A stretch of DNA of 64,000 bases from Cupriavidus sp. D39. Its GTDB lineage: Bacteria > Pseudomonadota > Gammaproteobacteria > Burkholderiales > Burkholderiaceae. Positions 46,485 to 55,974 of the stretch are shown here, piece by piece. Where the stretch lies: NCBI RefSeq assembly GCF_026627925.1, contig NZ_JAPNLE010000001.1:496001-560000 (forward strand), given 5' to 3'. Position 1 is the first letter of the stretch; each line of letters opens with the position of its first letter. Both the position numbers and the translations under genes were made by a program. Below the pieces are notes generated by a model. The model was not told the DNA's origin. It did no database searches and was given only the letters and a program-made list of their open reading frames with translations.

Positions 46485-47153
46485 TTAGGGCCTTGCTATC
46501 AACTGATGATGCGCATTAACGCCAATCTCACCGCGCATCTTTCCGTGTGTCTTTCCATCTGAATGGTAGACCACAAGAACTGCGTTGTCGTGAGTGATGG
46601 TTGTCGGTGAAACTGTGCTCAAGATGGCCTTGCCCTCGGCATCTGCAACAGTATCGTTGTCTGTGCCATTCCCATCGAGTGGCGTGAAGCCAATCGGCTT
46701 CTGCTCAAAATGATTCTCGAACAGGCTGTAGTGTCCGTGGGGCTTCAGACCTGAGAGAATCACGGTGACCTTCTCCCGCCCATCGGGCTGCGGCGTCAAG
46801 ATGACCTGTCCCTTGGCACCAAGCCAGGCGCCGAGCGACATATCGAGAGGCTGGCCCGATGCGCTCATGATAGGTGAGCTCGGTGCATCCATAATCAACG
46901 CATTGCGCAAGCCAGCGCTTCGCTTGATATTCTGCGGGCCGAGTGCTGCCGGCGCCCCCGGCGCGGCAACAAACACTTGTGGGTCCAGTGGCGGTTTCTG
47001 GTGTGTCTCACTCGAGAAGAATGCCGCATGGGTTTCAAAGTCCAGCGCTCGGCTATCGCTGGCCGCATGTGCTGCCATGGCCGTCAAACCTCCCAGGCCA
47101 ACCAAGCACGCAGCGACGGTGCGCTTGAGTTTCAGGTTTTTTTGTGCATTCAT
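46485..47153 (-). CDS. Secreted hypothetical protein
   Basis: 222 residues from ATG 47153. Signal peptide MNAQKNLKLKRTVAACLVGL with a hydrophobic core and cleavage near AAHAAS. The mature part has beta-rich wording (GQVILTPQPDGREKVTVILS; LKPHGHYSLFENHFEQKPIG; TITHDNAVLVVYHSDGKTHG) with many His residues toward the C-terminus. That resembles a small extracytoplasmic beta-sandwich, possibly metal-binding, but no family was assigned. An intact gene in a zone of decay. Confidence 0.7.
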   Translation of the reverse strand: MNAQKNLKLKRTVAACLVGLGGLTAMAAHAASDSRALDFETHAAFFSSETHQKPPLDPQVFVAAPGAPAALGPQNIKRSAGLRNALIMDAPSSPIMSASGQPLDMSLGAWLGAKGQVILTPQPDGREKVTVILSGLKPHGHYSLFENHFEQKPIGFTPLDGNGTDNDTVADAEGKAILSTVSPTTITHDNAVLVVYHSDGKTHGKMRGEIGVNAHHQLIARP

Positions 47154-47260
47154 GCTCTTTCCTTGGTGAGTAGTCTCAAACTCCGAGTGTGCCAACCCGG
47201 CAACTGATTTAAGGCAGAAGCGCGGGCGTGTCGCGCTGCGCTGGGAGCGGTGCGATGAGC

Positions 47261-47700
47261 TCATCCTGAGCGCGGAGCTTGTCCGCTACCCAGGCCATGC
47301 AGGCCGGACAGCGGCACCCTTTGGGCGACTTCCGGGTTGAAGTGGAACCAGCGCCTTTCCGCAGGTGTGCACCGAGGTCCAGCGTGGCCGTGAACGAGTA
47401 GCTCTTCTCCCGCTTGGCGCGCAGGCTGTGGTCGCCGCTGTAGGTGGCAGAAATGCGGGCTTGCGTTGCCAGACATAGGTGGTCTGGCCATGGAAGGGGA
47501 AGCGGTCGGCCTGCGCGTCGGCCGGCGGCACCGCTTCGTCGCCACCGGCGGCCTCGGCCCGCGCCTGGCCGACCGGTGCCAGCGCCAGCGCCAGCGCCAG
47601 GGCAAGCAACAACGCCGCGGCTCTGGCAGGCTCGGTTGTTTTGCCAGAGCCATAGACGCAGGCCCAACGTGATGTGCTGCGCGATAAGCGTGAACAGCAT
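47261..47700 (-). pseudogene. Carbohydrate-porin-like outer-membrane protein, truncated and frameshifted
   Basis: From ATG 47700 (MLFTLIAQHITLGLRLWLWQ). Pieces: a hydrophobic leader LLLALALALALAPVGQARAE, then RFPFHGQTTYVWQRKPAF, ATYSGDHSLRAKREKSYSFT, ATLDLGAHL and NPEVAQRVPLSGLHGLG. The FHGQ-TYVWQRKPAF and SYSFT pattern is the start of an OprB-like/carbohydrate-selective porin family. At least two frameshifts and loss of most of the barrel. Confidence 0.55.
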
Positions 47701-48208
47701 GCTTCCTCCCCACAGGCTTCTATGGCCTGCGTAGGCATGGGCGGCCGACGACCTGCAGGTCGCGCACGAGCGCACACCGCGGCAAGCAGCCCGCTTGGGT
47801 CGAACAACGCTAAGTGGGAGTGGCTCGCGCGGAGAACCCGCACAAGAAACCACTACCTACCTGTACCGGCCAGGCAGTGGCGAGGAAACGCCTGGACTTG
47901 CCTGGCCGTTCAGAGTTTGGCCGAGGGCCAACTAGAACAGCTGTCCATGGAAATGAATCCGTAGTTGTGACGGGGCGAAGCGTAGCGTAGCAAACGCCAT
48001 GCAAGCTGCGCAACTGTTTTTTGGGGCGGGCGCCAAAGTAGCAAATTTGCAGCACCTCAATGGCCCTCAGACGGCACTAGCGCAAGCTGTGCCGGCGGCA
48101 CTCGATGGCAGAATCGTAATCCAACCGTCAGGTTCGCGTGGGTCTCGGTTCTCTAGACTTGCTTACAAGGCTGGATAAGCCGTTTGTTAAGCAAACAGGA
48201 GAATCAAC
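47701..48208. other. Gene-free stretch
   Basis: No coding sequence could be supported on either strand. The last ~20 bases before 48209 carry the ribosome-binding site (CAGGAGAATCAAC) of the next gene. Confidence 0.45.
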
Positions 48209-48562
48209 ATGAAAATGTTGAAGAGAATGGTGCTCGCCGCCGCCACCTTCGCTGCGCTTGGTTCTGTCGCTGGTGTGGCAAGTGCAGGCGTTACCTCGCC
48301 ACGTGACTCGTTCACCGACGGTGGACATTCGATGGGGACTCGCGACCCATTCACCGACGGCGGCCACTCCATGGGGGCTCGCGACCCGTACACGGATGGT
48401 GGCCGGAGCCGCGCAAGTCAAACCGACGCACGTGTCCTCTCCGCGAGCGCTGGGAAGTTTGACGCGTTTACGGATGGTATGCGCTCGACCGACAGCCCCC
48501 GCGACCCGTTCACCGACGGCGGCAACTATGCACCCCAAGATGCGGAACCAACCGTTGCATAA
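48209..48562 (+). CDS. Secreted protein with DxFTDGG repeats
   Basis: 117 residues from ATG 48209; CAGGAGAATCAAC upstream. Signal peptide MKMLKRMVLAAATFAALGSV with cleavage near ASAGV. The mature protein is built from D-x-[FY]-T-D-G(-G) repeats beginning at residues 33, 46, 59, 85 and 99; the first three have a 13-residue period (RDPFTDGGHSMG). Low complexity, no Cys. Function unknown; the acidic Asp/Thr/Gly repeats could bind cations. Short repeat proteins with TDG motifs are frequent in Burkholderiaceae, from general knowledge. Confidence 0.8.
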   Translation: MKMLKRMVLAAATFAALGSVAGVASAGVTSPRDSFTDGGHSMGTRDPFTDGGHSMGARDPYTDGGRSRASQTDARVLSASAGKFDAFTDGMRSTDSPRDPFTDGGNYAPQDAEPTVA

Positions 48563-48931
48563 GCAGCGTAACAGGGAGCTTGGGACTCGGCGGGCCACCA
48601 AATCGAATCCGTTTAAAGTCCGCCCTTTCTAAGGCTGACTATTATGAGCAAGACTGTTCGATTCCGCTGCGTTCTTGGCTGTGGCTACTTTGAAATCATT
48701 TGCGGCACCCCATTAGCCGCGCGACTGCGAACCCTACTGCGGCGGTCAACACCAAGCCGACAGGAATTCATAAAACGGCAACAACAGCTGCAGAGTCTAG
48801 TCTACGGCGAGTCCACGTGGGCCGCCGACGATTCAAGGGCGTGGGGCGACACGTGACAACTCTAGTTGGGGCAGAGCAGGATACTTGCCGAAAGCCTGGG
48901 CCGAGCCCCGGCAGCTTGTAATGTCTGCATG
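48563..48931. other. Gene-free stretch
   Basis: An open frame at 48644-48856 has no recognisable motif and its ribosome-binding site is weak, so it is not annotated. Nothing else seen. Confidence 0.4.
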
Positions 48932-49193
48932 AGTAACCCCACAAACTCAGGAGAACTGTATGTCCGGAATGTGGCGCTTTTTGGGCCTCGGAACATGGGG
49001 GCTCCCATGGCCCGCAATCTACTGAGCAACGGCTTTTCCGTAAATGTCTTCAATCGCTCAAGAGCGCGTGCAGAGGGATTGATAGCGGACGGCGCGATTG
49101 TCTCGGATACACCCGCTGACGCTGTTGTTCCTGGTGGAATCGCTGTAACGATGCTGGCTAACGATTTCGCGCTTGAAGCCGTGACGCTGGGCC
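48932..49193 (+). pseudogene. Beta-hydroxyacid dehydrogenase (HIBADH family), N-terminal fragment
   Basis: Reads NVALFGPRNMGAPMARNLLS, NGFSVNVFNRSRARAEGLIA, DGAIVSDTPADAVVPGGIAV, TMLANDFALEAVTLG, the NAD(P)-binding N-terminus of the 3-hydroxyisobutyrate/6-phosphogluconate dehydrogenase family. The Rossmann motif is GPRNMG where GLGNMG is expected; an extra G and a missing A nine bases later would explain it. The gene is cut at 49193 by the IS5-type remnant. Confidence 0.7.
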
Positions 49194-50133
49194 AAGGGGC
49201 GGCCGGCCCAGCATCGCGCCCGAGAAACTGCTGCGGGCCATGCTGCTGCAGGTACTCTACAGCATTCGCTCTGAACGGCAACTCATGGAGCAAGCGCACT
49301 ATAACTTGCTGTTTCGCTGGCTCATTGGTTTGGCAATGGACGACGCAGTCTGGGTGCCCACCGTGTTCACCAAGAACCGCGAACGCCTGATCAAGCATGG
49401 TGCAGTGATCGAATTTTTCAACGAAGTGCTGGCTATCGCGCAGAAGAAGGACTGGCTGTCCGGTGAACACTTTATCGTGGACGGCACCCTTATTCAGGCT
49501 TGGGCCGGCCACAAGAGCTTTGCGCAAGGATGGCTATGACAAAGACAACGACGATTGTGGCAACTTCAAGGGTCGCAAGCGCAGCAACGAGACCCACCAG
49601 TCCAAGACCGATCCCGATGCCCGGCTCTATCGCAAAGGCAAGACCGCCAGCGATTTGCGTTACATGGGCCATACCCTGAGCGACAACCGCCATGGCTTGG
49701 TGGTCAGCGCCGTTGTGACCAGTGCTGACGGGTATGCAGAGCGCGTGGCCGCCAAGGTCATGGTCAACGATGCCCGGCAGGTGGCTGCCGATCCGGACAC
49801 GGAGATCACGCTGGGCGCCGACAAGGGTTATGACGCGCAGGAGTTTATCGAGGCTTGCCTTGAGATGAAGGTCACACCCCATGTGGCACAAAACACCTCG
49901 GGGCGACGTTCGGCTGTTCCAGATGCAATTGCCGGCAGCAAGGGCTACGCCATCTCGCAGCAAAAGCGCAAGCTGATCGAACAAGGCTTTGGGTGGGCTA
50001 AGACGGTGGACCCATGGGCCAGGTGATGGTGCGAGGGCTGAAGAAGGTCGACCAGGTGTTTGTGTTGGGCATGGCCGCTTACAACCTCGTGCGTATGCGC
50101 TCGCTGGGACAAATCCGTCCGCTGTGGCAGTAA
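49194..50133 (+). pseudogene. IS5-family transposase remnant
   Basis: GGRPSIAPEKLLRAMLLQVL, YSIRSERQLMEQAHYNLLFR, WLIGLAMDDAVWVPTVFTKN, then HFIVDGTLIQAWAGHKSF (catalytic Asp), then in a second frame KDGYDKDNDDCGNFKGRKRS, TLGADKGYDAQEFIEACLEM (second Asp), QQKRKLIEQGFGWAKTV (Glu), and in a third VLGMAAYNLVRMRSLGQIRP with a stop at 50133. The first ~50 residues and the left inverted repeat are missing. Breaks near 49515 and 50009. Confidence 0.85.
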
Positions 50134-50292
50134 TCGCGGTAAGGAGGCTGGAAACGGGCGTCAAACCACCGAAAAAGCCGATGAAGTGGCGCCGAAGTTT
50201 CGGCATGTGAAAAATGTCAGGGCACCAGCCGCGCAGGGCGGAAAGCTCGCCCTTGTGCCGGGTGTATTTCAGCAGCCTGCTACTAACGAGAG

Positions 50293-51099
50293 TCACCCGC
50301 CTAGCGCGGCCTTCGCCATCAGCCCGAGCGCCACGCAGATCAACGCCCCCGCGAAACCCACCTGTACATGCAGCGCGGAGAGACGGTGCGAGACCAGCCG
50401 CCCGGCCACCATGCCGGCGGCCGTCGCCAGGCTGAACCAGAGCGTCAGGTGGAGCGGCAGCGGCGCGCCGTGCAGGACCGTCACGACAACACCGCCGCTG
50501 CCGATCAGGGCGATCACCATCAGCGACGTGGCGACGATGCCATGCATCGACACGTTGGTCAGCTTGCGCAGCATTGGCACGATGATGAAGCCGCCGCCCA
50601 CGCCTAGCAGTCCCGTCATCAGCCCGGTCAACGCGCCGGTTGCCGCGAGTGCGGCCCCGGTGGTCCATGACCAGATCAGCCGCCCGGTGTCGGGGTTGAT
50701 TTGGCCGACGCAAAGCCATGAGTCCGCGCTGTCCGGACGCCCGCGCCGCAAAGCCTGTGATAGCAGCCTTCCGGCCACCACCAGCATGACAGTGGCAAAC
50801 AGCGCCAATAGCACGCGTTGTGGCAACGCGTGCGCAAGGCGTACGCCGAGCGAGGTCAGCGGCACGCCCGCCGCGGCCATGAAAAGCGCGGCGCGGTAAC
50901 GGACGAGGCGCTGCCGGAATGCTTCAAGCGCGCCGATCGCAGCGCTGCCCGCCACGGCAACCAGCGCTACCGGCGTCGCCTGCTGCATCGGCCAGCCCAT
51001 GCCGGCAACCAGTGCCGGAACGGCCAGGATGCCGCCACCCGCGCCGGTCAGGCCGAGCACCGCGCCAACGATGGCGCCGAGGATAAGTGAAGTTAGCAT
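50293..51099 (-). CDS. TauE/SafE-family membrane exporter
   Basis: 268 residues, about eight membrane segments. Internal duplication typical of the family: LGLTGAGGGILAVPALVAGM in the first half and GLLGVGGGFIIVPMLRKLTN in the second. TauE/SafE proteins export sulfite or sulfoacetate-type anions. Directly downstream of the sulfide:quinone oxidoreductase (34-base gap), so sulfite or thiosulfate efflux after sulfide oxidation is likely. Confidence 0.92.
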   Translation of the reverse strand: MLTSLILGAIVGAVLGLTGAGGGILAVPALVAGMGWPMQQATPVALVAVAGSAAIGALEAFRQRLVRYRAALFMAAAGVPLTSLGVRLAHALPQRVLLALFATVMLVVAGRLLSQALRRGRPDSADSWLCVGQINPDTGRLIWSWTTGAALAATGALTGLMTGLLGVGGGFIIVPMLRKLTNVSMHGIVATSLMVIALIGSGGVVVTVLHGAPLPLHLTLWFSLATAAGMVAGRLVSHRLSALHVQVGFAGALICVALGLMAKAALGG

Positions 51100-51132
51100 G
51101 GAAAATCCGACAGGTTGTGAGCCACCGCTGCG

Positions 51133-52799
51133 TTAGCCCACGAGTTCAGGCCGCACCATCCACTCGCGCCCCTTGAGCATCCCGTGCCAGTAAAGCGGCG
51201 GCAGGATGCGCTCCTTCAGCAGCCACGCGAGGCGCGACGGATGCTTGCCGTCGATCAGCCAGCTCGGCAGCGTTGGCGCGACCTTTCCGCCATAGAGGAA
51301 TTCCGCGAGCACGATCTTGCCGCGTTCGACGGTCAGCGGGCATGAGCCGTAGCCGTCGTATGCCGCTTCGCCCCGGACCTTCCCCAGGCCCGCAAGCACG
51401 TTGTGGGCGACGACCGGTGCTTGCTTGCGCGTGGCGGCGGCGGTCTTCGCATTCGGCGTATTTGCGGCATCGCCTAGCGCGAAGACGTTTGAGTAGGTCT
51501 TGTGGCGTAGCGTCGCCTGGTCGACGTCGACCCAGCCCGCGTTATCGGCCAGCGGGCTGACGCGGATGAAGTCCGGTGCCTTCTGGGGCGGCACCACGTG
51601 GATCATGTCGAACTCACTAGTCACCGATTCCACGTTGCCGTTCTCGAGCGTGTGCCTGAAAATCGCGCGTTTGCCGGGGCCGTCTATCGCAATCAGGTTG
51701 AAGCCGAAGTTGAGTGCGATGTCGTAACGCTTGACATACTCCATCAGGGCCGGGACATAGTCGGCCACGCCGAACAACACCGCCCCGGCATTGAAGAACT
51801 GGACATCTATCTGCCCGAGCCGGCCTGAACGCCGCCAGTGATCCGAGGACAGATACATCGCCTTTGCGGCGCCCCGGCGCATTTGATCGGCATCGGCGGC
51901 TGGGTGAATAGCGCGCGACCGCCCTTGAGCTGGCGCACGAGCTGCCAGGTATAGGGAGCAAGATCGTAGCGGTAGTTGGACGTCACGCCATTTTGGCCAA
52001 GGGTTTCCGGCAACCCGTCGATAGCATGCCAGTCCAGCTTCAGTCCCGGACAAACGATGAGCTGCCTGTAGCTCACCACCCGGCATCCTTCGAGAACCAC
52101 CGAATTCTTTTCCGGCTCGAACGCTGCCACTGCGGCCTTGATCCAGTGCACCTTGCGAGGGAGCACGGCGGCCATCTCGCGCGCGGTGGTCCCGGGATCG
52201 AACACACCGGCTCCGACCATGGTCCAACCTGGCTGGTAATAGTGGACGTCGGCGGGGTCGATTACGGCGATGTCGAGGTTGCGGTCGCGCGCGAGCAAGC
52301 TCGAGGCTGCCGCCACGCCCGCGGCGCCTGCGCCGATGATCACAATGTCGTGACTGGCCACGGCTACTTCGACGGGCACCTTGCCGCCGTTGGCGATACG
52401 CCGTGCCAGCGCGGACAGGTCATAGCCTGCTGCCTTGCCGGCGGCGATGATGTCCGGCAGCGGCCGGCGGGGCGCTTCGGATAGCGCCCACAGCGTCGCG
52501 GCACGCATCCCGGTGCGGCAATAGGCGAGCACCGGCTTCGGCAGTGCCTGCATCAGTTCGCCGAACTGCGCAGCCTCGGCATCGCCGACCTTGCCGGACT
52601 CGATGGGCAGGTAGTGGGTCTCGATACCATGTTCACGGGCCGCCGCCTCGATCTCGCTAAAGTTGGGCTGGTCGGAACCTTCTCCGTCGGGGCGATTGCA
52701 GACGACGGCGCGAAAGCCAGCGTCCGCGATCGCACGCAGGGCGGATGCGGCAATCTGTTGCGATACCGCCAGGTCGGCCGTCAGTTTCTTGATGTCCAT
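51133..52799 (-). CDS. sqr: DUF442 phosphatase-like/sulfurtransferase domain fused to sulfide:quinone oxidoreductase, frameshifted
   Basis: About 555 residues from ATG 52799 (AGGAGAAG upstream). Residues 1-110: DUF442-type domain (DAGFRAVVCNRPDGEGSDQP; PKPVLAYCRTGMRAATLWAL with the CRTGxR phosphatase-like loop). From ~145: SQR FAD domain (ASHDIVIIGAGAAGVAAASS; DPADVHYYQPGWTMVGAGVF; PMPIKCAGAPQ), then, after one missing base in the T-run 51863-51865, KAMYLSSDHW, FNAGAVLFGVADYVPALMEY, NVFALGDAANTPNAKTAAAT and WYWHGMLKG-like PPLYWHGMLKGREWMV. Oxidises sulfide to sulfane sulfur at the quinone pool. Follows the persulfide dioxygenase gene. Confidence 0.88.
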
Positions 52800-52838
52800 C
52801 AACTTCTCCTGTTGCTTCTATTAACGACGTGGACCGGC

Positions 52839-53730
52839 TCAGATTGCGTTGAGGGGAATTTTGAGATACGGCACTCCGTTATCTTCCGGATCGGGCATAT
52901 GTCCGGCGCGCATGTTGACCTGCACTGACGGCAGCATCAGCACCGGCATGTTGAGCGTCGCGTCGCGCGCGGTGCGCATCGCAACGAAGGCCTCTTCGCT
53001 GATACCGTTGCGTATATGGACGTTGTGCTCGCGTTCCTCGGCTACCGTGCTGACAAACTGCAAAGGCCGCCCGCCCGCCTGGCTGGTAGTCGTGGCACAT
53101 GTACAGCTTCGTGTCCGCCGGCAGGCTCAACACCTTGTTGATTGACCGGTAGAGTGTACGGGCGTCGCCGCCGGGAAAGTCGCAGCGCGCGGTACCGTAG
53201 TCGGGCATGAACAGGGTGTCCCCGACAAAGGCTGCGGTCTGCGCGCCGTCGCTGACCACATAGGTCATGCAGGCCGGCGTATGGCCCGGGGTATGGATGG
53301 CGCGCGCCTGCAACGCTCCGACCGCGAATGTTTCGCCGTCGAAGAGCAGGTGATCGAACTGGCTGCCATCGTGCGCGAATCTCGAGCCGGCGTTGAACAG
53401 CTTGCCGAACACGTCTTGCACGCGCGTCACCTGCGCGCCGATCGCAATCTTTCCGCCGAGTCTTTCCTTGAGGTAGGGCGCGGCGGACAGGTGGTCGGCG
53501 TGCACGTGGGTTTCGAGAAGCCACCGAACCTTCACGCCCAGCTCGTGGACGCGAGAGACTAGCTTGTCGGCTGTCATTGTGGAGGTACGGCCTGACTTCG
53601 GGTCATAGTCGAGGACGCTGTCGATCAGTGCACAGTCGCCCGTGCGGACATCCAGCAAAAGGTAGCTGATCGTCCAGGTACCGGGGTCGAAGAAGCCTTC
53701 GACCAGCATGGGGCTCGTGGTATTCAACAT
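52839..53730 (-). CDS. pdo: Persulfide dioxygenase (ETHE1-like MBL-fold), frameshifted by a 4-base repeat
   Basis: About 295 residues from ATG 53730. MBL metal motif WLLETHVHADHLSAAPYLKE, ARAIHTPGHTPACMTYVVSD, AAFVGDTLFMPDYGTARCDF, LYMCHDYQPGGR, and after the frame change PLQFVSTVAEEREHNVHIRN, GISEEAFVAMRTARDATLNM. The break is at GCGG x3 (53067-53078, reverse strand); two copies would keep the frame. It oxidises glutathione persulfide to sulfite with O2. First gene behind the sigma-54 promoter at 53782-53796. Confidence 0.88.
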
Positions 53731-53781
53731 CCTCTCCTCAAACGAATGGAGCTTGCGAAGCTGCAAGGCCAGCCAATCAAC

Positions 53782-53796
53782 ACAAGAACCGTGCCA
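53782..53796 (-). promoter_or_regulatory. Sigma-54 promoter for pdo-sqr-tauE
   Basis: Minus strand TGGCACGGTTCTTGT: TGGCAC, five bases, TTGT, nearly the -24/-12 consensus TGGCAC-N5-TTGC, 50-65 bases before the pdo start. A sigma-54 activator (FisR) is encoded divergently. Confidence 0.8.
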
Positions 53797-53901
53797 CCTC
53801 ACCCCGATTGATCTCTGTTAGGTAACCCTTTGATTTGTATTAACATTCCTCTTCCATCGGGTTGCGTCACAGCCCTTGGAACGGCCGTCTGGGGTCGAGG
53901 G

Positions 53902-53946
53902 CTGCCATTTCTGGCAGTCAGGTGGCAGGGATGGCAGTCGTGGCAG
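53902..53946. promoter_or_regulatory. TGGCAG array, probable FisR upstream activating sites
   Basis: CTGCCA at 53902, then TGGCAG at 53912, 53923, 53932 and 53941; the first two form an inverted pair with a 4-base spacer. They lie 105-165 bases upstream of the sigma-54 promoter, a normal enhancer distance, and just upstream of fisR. Assignment to FisR is inference. Confidence 0.55.
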
Positions 53947-53982
53947 TGTCGACGTATAGTGAGGTCTACTGGAGCCGCCGCC

Positions 53983-55380
53983 GTGAAATCCCCTAAGCCG
54001 TCCATACCCATCACGCCCCTCGTAAAGACCTCGGCCGGGTCGCCTCAAGCGCTGGATGTCGACGCCCTCGTGTCGTATCTGGAGCACGACGCTCAACCCA
54101 TGATCGTGCTCGATCCCGAGTACCGCATCCTCGCTGCCAATACCGCTTATCAACGTCAGTTCGGCGTCGCCAGCCAGCCTCATGTGGGCCGCAAGTGCTA
54201 TCAGGTCTCGCATCACTACGACGTACCTTGCGACCAGGCGGGCGAGCACTGTCCAATGAAGCGGGCCTTTGAGCTGCGCGGCCCCGACCGCGTGCTCCAC
54301 ATTCATCACACACCTCGCGGGCCTGAGCATGTCGATGTCGAATTGCGGCCGATATTCAATGCGCAGCAGGAGGTAGTGGCTTACGTCGAGCGGCTCTCCA
54401 CGGTACGCGGCGCGTCCGCCAAGCCGAGCGCGGAAGGTCTGGTCGGGCGTTCGACGGCGTTCAACGCGGCGATCTCGGCGTTGCATCGCGTCGCACCTTC
54501 GATGCTGCCCGTCCTACTCCTTGGAGAATCCGGAACCGGCAAGGAACTGTTCGCGCGCGCCCTTCATGAGGCGAGCGAGCGCGCGCAACGCCCTTTTGTA
54601 GTCGTCGACTGCTCCGGCATCACGGAGACCTTGTTCGAGAGCGAACTCTTCGGCTACGAAAAGGGCGCCTTCACCGGCGCAGCCGCCCGCAAGCCCGGTC
54701 TGGTCGAAACCGCACGGGGCGGGACGCTGTTTCTCGACGAAATCGGCGATGTACCGCTGTCGATGCAGGTCAAGCTGCTACGCCTGATCGAATCCGGCAC
54801 GTTCCGCCGGGTCGGCGGCATCGAGACCTTACGCGCGGATTTCCGACTGGTGGCGGCGACGCACAAACCTTTGCGGAAAATGATCGACGACGGCCGATTC
54901 CGCCAGGACCTCTACTACCGCATCAGCGCATTTCCGATTCACTTGCCGGCGGTGCGCGAGCGCCCGGACGACATCGCGCTGCTCGTCGACTCGATACTGC
55001 AGCGTATTGGTAGCGCGCAAGGCGCGGCAGGCACTGCTGCAGGCCGCAAGTTCAGCGTCGCACCGGACGCTCTCGAGAAACTCCATGCCTATTCCTGGCC
55101 AGGCAATATCCGGGAACTGCGCAACTCGCTCGACCGGGCCTGCCTGCTGGCCGATGACGGGGTGATCCGGATCGAACATCTGCCGGGTGACATGATGGCG
55201 GGAGAGGCGGCGTATCTGGAGAGCAGCGCGGGCTCGACCTCGATTTCGGCGCGCGGCGAGCTCACTGATCGTGAGCTTGTACGGCTGGTGGAGGGGTTTT
55301 CAGGGACACGCAGCGCCCTCGCTGCATACCTTGGGATGAGTGAGCGCACGCTGTATCGTCGACTGAAAACGCTAAGGTGA
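53983..55380 (+). CDS. fisR: Sulfane-sulfur-sensing sigma-54 activator FisR
   Basis: 465 residues from GTG 53983 (GGAG nine bases upstream); a longer frame from 53830 runs through the TGGCAG sites and is rejected. Sensor domain with three cysteines at 72, 83 and 90 ([24 protein letters not shown]); the 11- and 7-residue spacing matches that known for FisR of Cupriavidus. AAA+ domain: [40 protein letters not shown] (GAFTGA), [37 protein letters not shown]-terminal Fis-type helix-turn-helix [20 protein letters not shown]. Activates pdo-sqr when persulfide modifies the cysteines. Confidence 0.93.
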   Translation: MKSPKPSIPITPLVKTSAGSPQALDVDALVSYLEHDAQPMIVLDPEYRILAANTAYQRQFGVASQPHVGRKCYQVSHHYDVPCDQAGEHCPMKRAFELRGPDRVLHIHHTPRGPEHVDVELRPIFNAQQEVVAYVERLSTVRGASAKPSAEGLVGRSTAFNAAISALHRVAPSMLPVLLLGESGTGKELFARALHEASERAQRPFVVVDCSGITETLFESELFGYEKGAFTGAAARKPGLVETARGGTLFLDEIGDVPLSMQVKLLRLIESGTFRRVGGIETLRADFRLVAATHKPLRKMIDDGRFRQDLYYRISAFPIHLPAVRERPDDIALLVDSILQRIGSAQGAAGTAAGRKFSVAPDALEKLHAYSWPGNIRELRNSLDRACLLADDGVIRIEHLPGDMMAGEAAYLESSAGSTSISARGELTDRELVRLVEGFSGTRSALAAYLGMSERTLYRRLKTLR

Positions 55381-55709
55381 GTGGGCGGCGGGAGGTAGTC
55401 TGGGTTTCCATAGCCGGTGACAGCGGGGCGGGAAATGTTGGCGGCAAGCATTTCGGTAACGACCATTGCGCTGCACCCTGGCTCTCTGAAGGTCAGCGCA
55501 CTTATCACCAGGTTTGGATGCGCGCTCGGCGTCACATCAACGAGGGTCCTCGACTTGAGGGACGCGGCAGCGCCGAAGTGACAAATTGGGGATTCGCACA
55601 TGGTGGGCCGTTTCAGGCGTCCGCTTTAGGGAGCAAACTTGAAGAGCCGCTCATGTTAAGCGTTGTCCGACTCAAGCCCTTGTCGGCGCCGTGGGGCCGC
55701 ATGCCGGTT
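55381..55709. other. Gene-free stretch
   Basis: About 330 bases after fisR with no supported coding sequence or clear terminator hairpin. Confidence 0.4.
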
Positions 55710-55970
55710 TCATTCGGACGACGCACCGGCCCTGCCGACCAGGAACCAGGTATGCACCCGACCCATACCCTTGGCGAGAATGGTACCGCGGTCCTCGAGC
55801 AGGAACGCCTCGCCCAGCAGCCTCCTGGTGGCTTCCGTGATTTGCACGTGTCCCCGGCCACGCCCCTCGGCCCTTCTGCGTTCCATGATCTCCTGCTTCA
55901 GCAGCAGCGTTTTGCGCCTCCAACTGCTTTCGCAAGGCGTGCAGGCGCAGGTGCGTGTTGACGCGCGCTA
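55710..55970 (-). pseudogene. Response-regulator cyclase, internally deleted paralogue fragment
   Basis: Minus-strand reading (with one frame change) gives RVNTHLRLHALRKQLEAQNA and KQEIMERRRAEG, matching the end of the receiver and coiled coil of the cyclase at 42082-43275, then at once GHVQITEATRRLLGEAFLLE, DRGTILAKGMGRVHTWFLVG, matching its C-terminus. The ~190 residues between, that is the catalytic core, are deleted. The fragment abuts the ISKra4-like end at 55975. Confidence 0.75.
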
Positions 55971-55974
55971 TTAT

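Noticed and set aside
48644..48856. 70-residue open frame
   Set aside because: No motif, no conserved look and weak ribosome-binding site; not supported.
53830..53982. Upstream extension of the fisR frame to ATG 53830
   Set aside because: It would translate through the TGGCAG regulatory array and has no ribosome-binding site; GTG 53983 with GGAG starts at the sensor domain.
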